Assembly (NCBI GenBank): GCA_964459305.1
Contig: CAYWNA010000003.1
Coordinates: 96,951 to 160,950 of the forward strand
DNA: 64,000 bases
Origin: CAYWNA01 sp964459305
GTDB lineage: Bacteria > Planctomycetota > Planctomycetia > Pirellulales > Pirellulaceae
Reading direction: 5' to 3'
Shown: positions 59,747-64,000 of the stretch, one piece after another
How the letters are laid out: each line of letters begins with the position of its first letter
Numbering within the stretch: position 1 is the first letter of the stretch
The notes under the pieces: generated by a model
Databases searched by the model: none
What the model was told of the DNA's origin: nothing
Seen by the model: the letters and a program-made list of their open reading frames with translations, nothing else
Translations under genes and position numbers: made by a program

Positions 59747-60019
59747 ATGAACGGCTTGGCCTATATGCACTCACTCGCTCCCGATTTCCGCGCCGCCGAT
59801 ATCGCCGGCGCCGCACACCGGCACGGCCTCCTGGTTCAAAGCCGATACGCACATTTCCTCTCTGCCGTCCCCGACGCCCACTCGCTGCTGGCCGTCGTCG
59901 GCACTCTAGCCCTATTGCAGGAGTTAGACCCGGAGCATTTCCACGACAACATCCGCTGGTCGGACATCTTCAGTGATCGAAAGTTCTACGAAACCGACCG
60001 CGTGGAAGTGGGCCCGTGA
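59747..60019 (+). CDS. small hypothetical protein
   Basis: 90 residues from ATG 59747, with AGGAG about 12 bases upstream. It has an N-terminal Ala/His-rich part (IAGAAHRHGLLVQ), a hydrophobic helix (HSLLAVVGTLALLQEL) and a polar end (FHDNIRWSDIFSDRKFYE). The helix is too short and mixed for a confident membrane span. I do not recognise it, and it may be the C-terminal remnant of a larger gene. It follows tricorn by 57 bases on the same strand. Confidence 0.4.
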   Translation: MNGLAYMHSLAPDFRAADIAGAAHRHGLLVQSRYAHFLSAVPDAHSLLAVVGTLALLQELDPEHFHDNIRWSDIFSDRKFYETDRVEVGP

Positions 60020-60340
60020 TACCCACGGGGCACGTTCGATGAGGAACGAGCCGGCTTGAATCAGCTCTGGCTCAACGTGTTATACTGCTCCCGGTCGGGG
60101 ATGGCTCGTGATATATCGCTTGTGGCTGTTCATGAGTTTGGCGGACGGCACGGTCTGCTGCCGGAAGTGATAGAGCCCCTTGACAACGCGGGGATAGTCG
60201 CCGTGTTCTCCGAACTCGGTGTCTTCCCTCACCGACCTCGGAGAGGACGGCGACAAACGCGACAGCGCGTTCCATGGGGCCACGGGCGGTTTGAATATCG
60301 AACAAGTGCGAATCCCTACATCGTTTATGGGAGACATGCC
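60020..60340. other. intergenic region upstream of the LamG gene
   Basis: Open in one plus-strand frame that runs into the next gene, but the translated text is basic and unlike a protein domain, so it is treated as leader sequence. GGGAG at its end serves the GTG start at 60341. No repeat family was recognised. Confidence 0.4.
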
Positions 60341-62677
60341 GTGCGAAATTTGATGAGCTTCGTATCGTTGACGTTCATTATTGCGTGCCCGGCAACCGGT
60401 TGGGCCGATTGGTCTTCGTTACCGCTAGAGAAGTGGACCGCGGCTGAGTCGACGGATACGACGATCGGGCTTCAGCCGACGCCTGGCGTCTGGTCCGAGC
60501 AGGACGGGGGCTTGGTGATCGAGGGGAAGGCCAATTGTTGGGATACGCGTTTGGCACCCGGTGAGCAGGGAGTCGATCCGCGCGTCACGGTCGGTTTCAC
60601 CATTGTGGAAAGCTCGCTCGCGGCGCGGCGGTTGCCCAGCATGCAGACCGCGCGGTGGGCCTATCATTACGGCGAGAATGCGCCCGGCTGGGATTTCGGC
60701 GTGGTGCTGCGGCACAAGGATCCACTGAACTTCTATCGAATTGGCCTGTCGGGCCATCGAGGCGAACTTGCACTGTGGGACTCGCTGGGCGAGTTCCTGC
60801 AGTTGGTCCCCTGCGCGGTCGAGATCGGCAAGCCGCATCGGCTGGAAGTTGTCTGCCATGGCGCACGCTTCGTAGTGGCACTCGACGGCAAGCAAGTGCT
60901 GGATTACGTGGACCGCAGTGTGCCCCACGCCGGCGGCCAAGTTGGGCTGGCCGTCTGGCGCAGCAAGGTCACCGTCAGTCGGTTCGACGTGACTCGGATC
61001 ACTCCGGAACTCACTCCGTACACGCGCCATCGGCCGGACTTCCATTTCGAGCAAGACGGTACGACAGCGATCCTGTTTGATGGTCACGAACCGATCAGCC
61101 GCTATTTCAAATCGACTCGCGATGGGTCCGGCGCCCTGTTTCAAAGTTGCGTCAAGCTTCAGCCGGGTGGTCGGACCGTCTACTACACGTGGCTCGGGCC
61201 GGCCATCACCCCGGGCCCGGGACACGGCGTGCTCCCGCTGGTGGGCGATCTGCCGGATGCGTTCAACGTCGCCAAACAGGGCGAGGAACTGCACTTTGCC
61301 TTCCGCACAGATCGGCCCGGCACCGCCAAAGCGGACCACGAATGCACCGTACGCTACGACTTCGAACGCGGTGTCTACCGATACGAATACGACAGCCGTT
61401 TGACCTTTACCGTGACCAAACCGTTTCAGATCAATGCGTTCGAGCTGATCGATCCCCTGACGCAGAACAACCGGCCGCCCGGGCCGGAGGTGGCCTACGG
61501 CTGGAACGGCCTGGACCATCGTTGGCACCTGTACCAGGGCCCAGGCGAGCGATGGTACCGCTACCCGCTGATCGACCACTTGCTCGAATGCAACAATTTC
61601 GAAACCCACTGGGGCGAATTCGCCAACGTGTTGTATCCCGATGCAGCCGCTTGTCCGACCTTCGAGATCGACGTAGATTGGCGGCGCGATCCGAAACGCC
61701 ACTTCCAATTGGGCCTGTGTCACTGGGGCTACGACTACCATCACCGCGAAAGCGGCAATGGCGACCCGGTGCCACCAGGACAACAACGCCGGTTCGGCGC
61801 CACCCTGACGGCCATGCCGGCGAGTGAAGCCAGGGCGATCTTCGAGCAATCGGCCCTCGCGCCCAAGGTCGCTGCATCGCCGGACGAATTTGCGGTCTTT
61901 GACCCGACCGGCAGCACGTTCGCCGAGCTCTCGACACGTCAGGACCCCAAGTCGATGATCATTTGGCGCGGCGGCCAGGTTGACAAGAAGATTGGGCGAA
62001 CGGACGATCACTCGCTGCGCATCGACGGACCGGGAAAGACATGGGTACAGATCTATCAACACGCCATCGAGGCCAATGCCAAGCGTTGGTGGGTCCGTGG
62101 CTGGTACAAGTCCAAGGACGTGACGGGCCGGGGTCTGCAATGCCGTACCAAATACTCTTACCGCGAGCAGCCCGAGAAGATCTTCTACATGGACGGCCGA
62201 GGCGGCAGCGATTGGACCTATTTCTCGTTCGTCACCGATGTGTTCAAGCAGCGCGACTGCACCGACGTCGGCTTCGAGCTAGACGGGATGGGCTCGGTAT
62301 GGCTGGACGACGTGGCTGTGTCGGCGTTGGAGCCTGGCGACGACCCCCAAGAGACGACCTGGCCGATGCCGGCCAGCCTGGAACCGAGGGCCAACGTGTT
62401 GATCGATTTGCCGATGGACGCCGCGCCTTCGGGGGCGGTCTACGATGCCAGCCATAACGGGCATCATCTGATGCTGGCCGGCGATCCACAGTGGATGCAG
62501 GAAGACGGCCGGGGCTTCTTGCGACTGGACGGCGAGGACGACGGGGCCACGATCCCTCTGAAACCCAGACTCCAGGCGCTGGACTGCAAAGTGCCGATGG
62601 GCCAAATCAAAACGCTGTTCCCTCTGGAGGCGTTCACGTACGAATTTTGGGCCAGGCCACAGGTTCCGGTTGGGGGC
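60341..62677 (+). pseudogene. secreted DUF1080/CBM/LamG multidomain protein, interrupted in its LamG domain
   Basis: From GTG 60341 (GGGAG 7 bases upstream) a signal peptide (MSFVSLTFIIACPATGWA) leads to a concanavalin-like DUF1080-type domain (GVWSEQDGGLVIEGKANCW, DFGVVLRHKDPLNFYRIGL, KPHRLEVVCHGARF). Next come a beta-rich middle (NNRPPGPEVAYGWNGLDH), a CBM-like jelly roll (DHSLRIDGPGKTWVQIYQ, DVGFELDGMGSVWLDDVAV) and the first strands of a LamG domain (LIDLPMDAAPSGAVYDAS, EAFTYEFWARPQ). At that point the same frame turns into a tyrosine recombinase, and the rest of LamG is missing. The protein would be a secreted glycan-binding or -processing factor if intact. Confidence 0.8.
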
Positions 62678-63877
62678 GTGAACGCTTCCGATTTCTGCGA
62701 TTGGCTTCTAGAACAGGGGTTCTCGCGAAACGTCATTCGGAGGCATCTTGCGAACGTCGGACATCTGAACAGATGGCTCTGCGAAGAAGGCCGGAAATGC
62801 ACCGACGGTTTGTCTCGCAGGGACGTTGAGGGCTTCTGGAAAGCCTATCCTTGCCGGTGTCGCAACCGGGGACCGTTGGAGGATCACCTCCAACCGGTTC
62901 GGTGCTCGATCCGCCGTTTTGTTGATTATCTGAGTCAGAAGGGCCTCTTCGATCCTCTGCCAGTCTCGCCCGTGTATCAGCCGCTACTGGACAGCTACTT
63001 GGCGTGGATGCGCGAGCATCAGCATGCGGCCGACCTCACGCTGGTGAATCGCCGCCACAACGTCAAGCAGTTCCTTGAATCGCTTGGAACGGTCGCCACG
63101 CCCGACGGGATGTCGCAGTTGACCGCCGAAGGTGTTGAGTCGTTCTTCCTCGATTGCGCCAGTGCCATGGGCTACTCCGCCCGTCATTCGATGCAGTCGG
63201 CATTGCGTACATTTTTGCGTTTCTGCTTTCACCAAGGCTACGTCTCCCAATGCCTTGACCATGCCGTCCCTAGGCTTCGCACTTACAAGCTGTCGCGCGT
63301 GCCGCACAGCCTCAGTGAAGCCCAGACGCAAGCCGTGATGGAGTCGGTGGATCGTGACACTGACGTCGGACGTCGAGACTATGCGATCCTGACGATGCTG
63401 CATACCTACGGGGTGCGCGGCGGTCAGATCCGTGCCTTGCAACTGAATGACATTCGATGGTCGCAGGATCAGATCCTGTTCAGGGCCACCAAAGGCGGCA
63501 AAGACAGTCTGTTGCCCTTGACGCCGCATGTCGGCGAAACCCTGCTGGATTACCTGCAGAACGCGCGTCCACGCAGTGCCTTTCCGGAAGTGTTTCTGAT
63601 CTGCCGGGCACCCTATCGGCCCATGGCCGGCTCAGGCACGCTATCGTCCATCGTCGCCAAATACATCCGTCGAGCCGGCATCGAGGCGGCCAGCAAAGGA
63701 TCCCACAACTTCCGGCACGCCCTGGCCACCCGCATGGTGAACAACGGCCATCCATTCAAAGCGGTGGCCGATGTCCTGGGACATCGGCATCTGTCCACAA
63801 CATTCATCTACACCAAGGTCGACTTCCGTGCGCTGAGCCAGGTCGCGCTGGAGTGGCCCCAGGAGGGCGCCTCATGA
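62678..63877 (+). CDS. tyrosine recombinase, first gene of a tandem array (RIT-like), fused in frame to the LamG gene
   Basis: About 399 residues if GTG 62678 is the native start; no stop separates it from the LamG gene, so one open frame of over 1100 codons covers both. The N-terminal two thirds have SAM-like core-binding segments (SDFCDWLLEQGFSRNVIRRH, SYLAWMREHQHAADL, MQSALRTFLRFCFHQGY). The catalytic domain has Arg in YGVRGGQIRALQL, HNFRHALATR, VLGHRHLS and the Tyr in IYTKVD, so the set is complete. Its stop overlaps the next recombinase start by ATGA. This arrangement matches recombinase-in-trio elements; the third gene would lie beyond the window. Confidence 0.88.
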   Translation: MNASDFCDWLLEQGFSRNVIRRHLANVGHLNRWLCEEGRKCTDGLSRRDVEGFWKAYPCRCRNRGPLEDHLQPVRCSIRRFVDYLSQKGLFDPLPVSPVYQPLLDSYLAWMREHQHAADLTLVNRRHNVKQFLESLGTVATPDGMSQLTAEGVESFFLDCASAMGYSARHSMQSALRTFLRFCFHQGYVSQCLDHAVPRLRTYKLSRVPHSLSEAQTQAVMESVDRDTDVGRRDYAILTMLHTYGVRGGQIRALQLNDIRWSQDQILFRATKGGKDSLLPLTPHVGETLLDYLQNARPRSAFPEVFLICRAPYRPMAGSGTLSSIVAKYIRRAGIEAASKGSHNFRHALATRMVNNGHPFKAVADVLGHRHLSTTFIYTKVDFRALSQVALEWPQEGAS

Positions 63878-64000
63878 GTGCATGGACTCTTTGTAGCTGC
63901 CTCGCCCCGCAGATAGAAACATTCATCCATCTGCGGCGGCTTTCCGGCACAGACTACCACAGCCAAGCACGGTTGCTGGGGTACTTCGACCGCTTCTTGG
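63874..64000 (+). CDS. second tandem tyrosine recombinase (partial, runs off the window)
   Basis: ATG 63874 overlaps the previous stop (ATGA) and has AGGAGG at 63861-63866, 7 bases upstream. The 42 visible residues include APQIETFIHLRRLSGTDYHS and LLGYFDRFL, typical of the start of a phage-integrase core-binding domain. Close coupling to the previous recombinase shows a co-translated pair. Confidence 0.85.
   Translation, partial: MSAWTLCSCLAPQIETFIHLRRLSGTDYHSQARLLGYFDRFL

Noticed and set aside
60425..62140. 571-codon minus-strand open frame
   Set aside because: Antisense to the LamG-domain gene; no recognisable domain and no ribosome-binding site.

Overview
The window reads as chromosomal, GC-rich DNA from a planctomycete (Planctomycetota, most likely the Pirellulales side). 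The evidence is a YTV-repeat surface protein, small NPYQSP and zinc-ribbon membrane proteins, an ECF sigma factor followed by a membrane anti-sigma-like protein with a DUF1559-like part, a BlaI/M56 pair, Tat-exported Gfo/Idh/MocA and hypothetical proteins, a tricorn homologue and several secreted LamG/glycosidase-like proteins. Gene order is loose, strand switching is frequent and operons are short. Palindromic intergenic repeats are unusually abundant and diverse.

Layout. 0.2-2 kb: a decayed small membrane protein, a tyrosine recombinase without its N-terminal domain, and two palindromic repeats. 2-7.7 kb: thrS, a pore-less voltage-sensor-like membrane protein, and two unrecognised zinc-binding-type proteins. 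7.8-12.7 kb: the YTV protein, a HEAT-repeat membrane protein, a BFD-type [2Fe-2S] protein and an NCS2-like permease. 12.9-19.5 kb: regulation, with the ECF sigma/anti-sigma pair, an RsbU-type phosphatase with a pseudo-receiver, an ABM-domain protein and a large CHASE hybrid kinase. 20-26.9 kb: a GHL10-like glycosidase, pyrB, two secreted transglutaminase-fold paralogues (one without the catalytic Cys), a lipoprotein and an alpha/beta hydrolase. 27-36 kb: a secreted repeat-like protein, a DUF3299-like membrane protein, a GT-C glycosyltransferase, an S41 protease, a STAS/GspE pair and a phosphohexomutase.

36.6-52 kb is mainly carbohydrate metabolism: an alpha-glucuronidase-like/LamG giant, an AbgT transporter, a broken GH2 gene, a GH29 alpha-L-fucosidase convergent with a RhaT-type permease, a neutral-ceramidase-like protein, a Tat-exported Gfo/Idh/MocA protein and a GH-A-like glycosidase. 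This suggests fucose- or rhamnose-containing glycan use. 52.4-54.6 kb has blaI with a truncated blaR1/M56 partner. 56.3-59.7 kb is a tricorn protease. The right edge holds a LamG-domain gene whose LamG domain is interrupted in frame by a tyrosine recombinase. A second recombinase follows with an ATGA overlap, which looks like the start of a RIT (recombinase-in-trio) element.

Most notable are the recombinase/LamG chimera, the voltage-sensor-only protein, the dead/alive transglutaminase pair, the decapitated BlaR1, and at least eight hairpin repeat families. Several repeats are nested palindromes and one lies inside a reading frame. No rRNA, tRNA or CRISPR array was found. All family assignments come from reading motifs; no database search was run.
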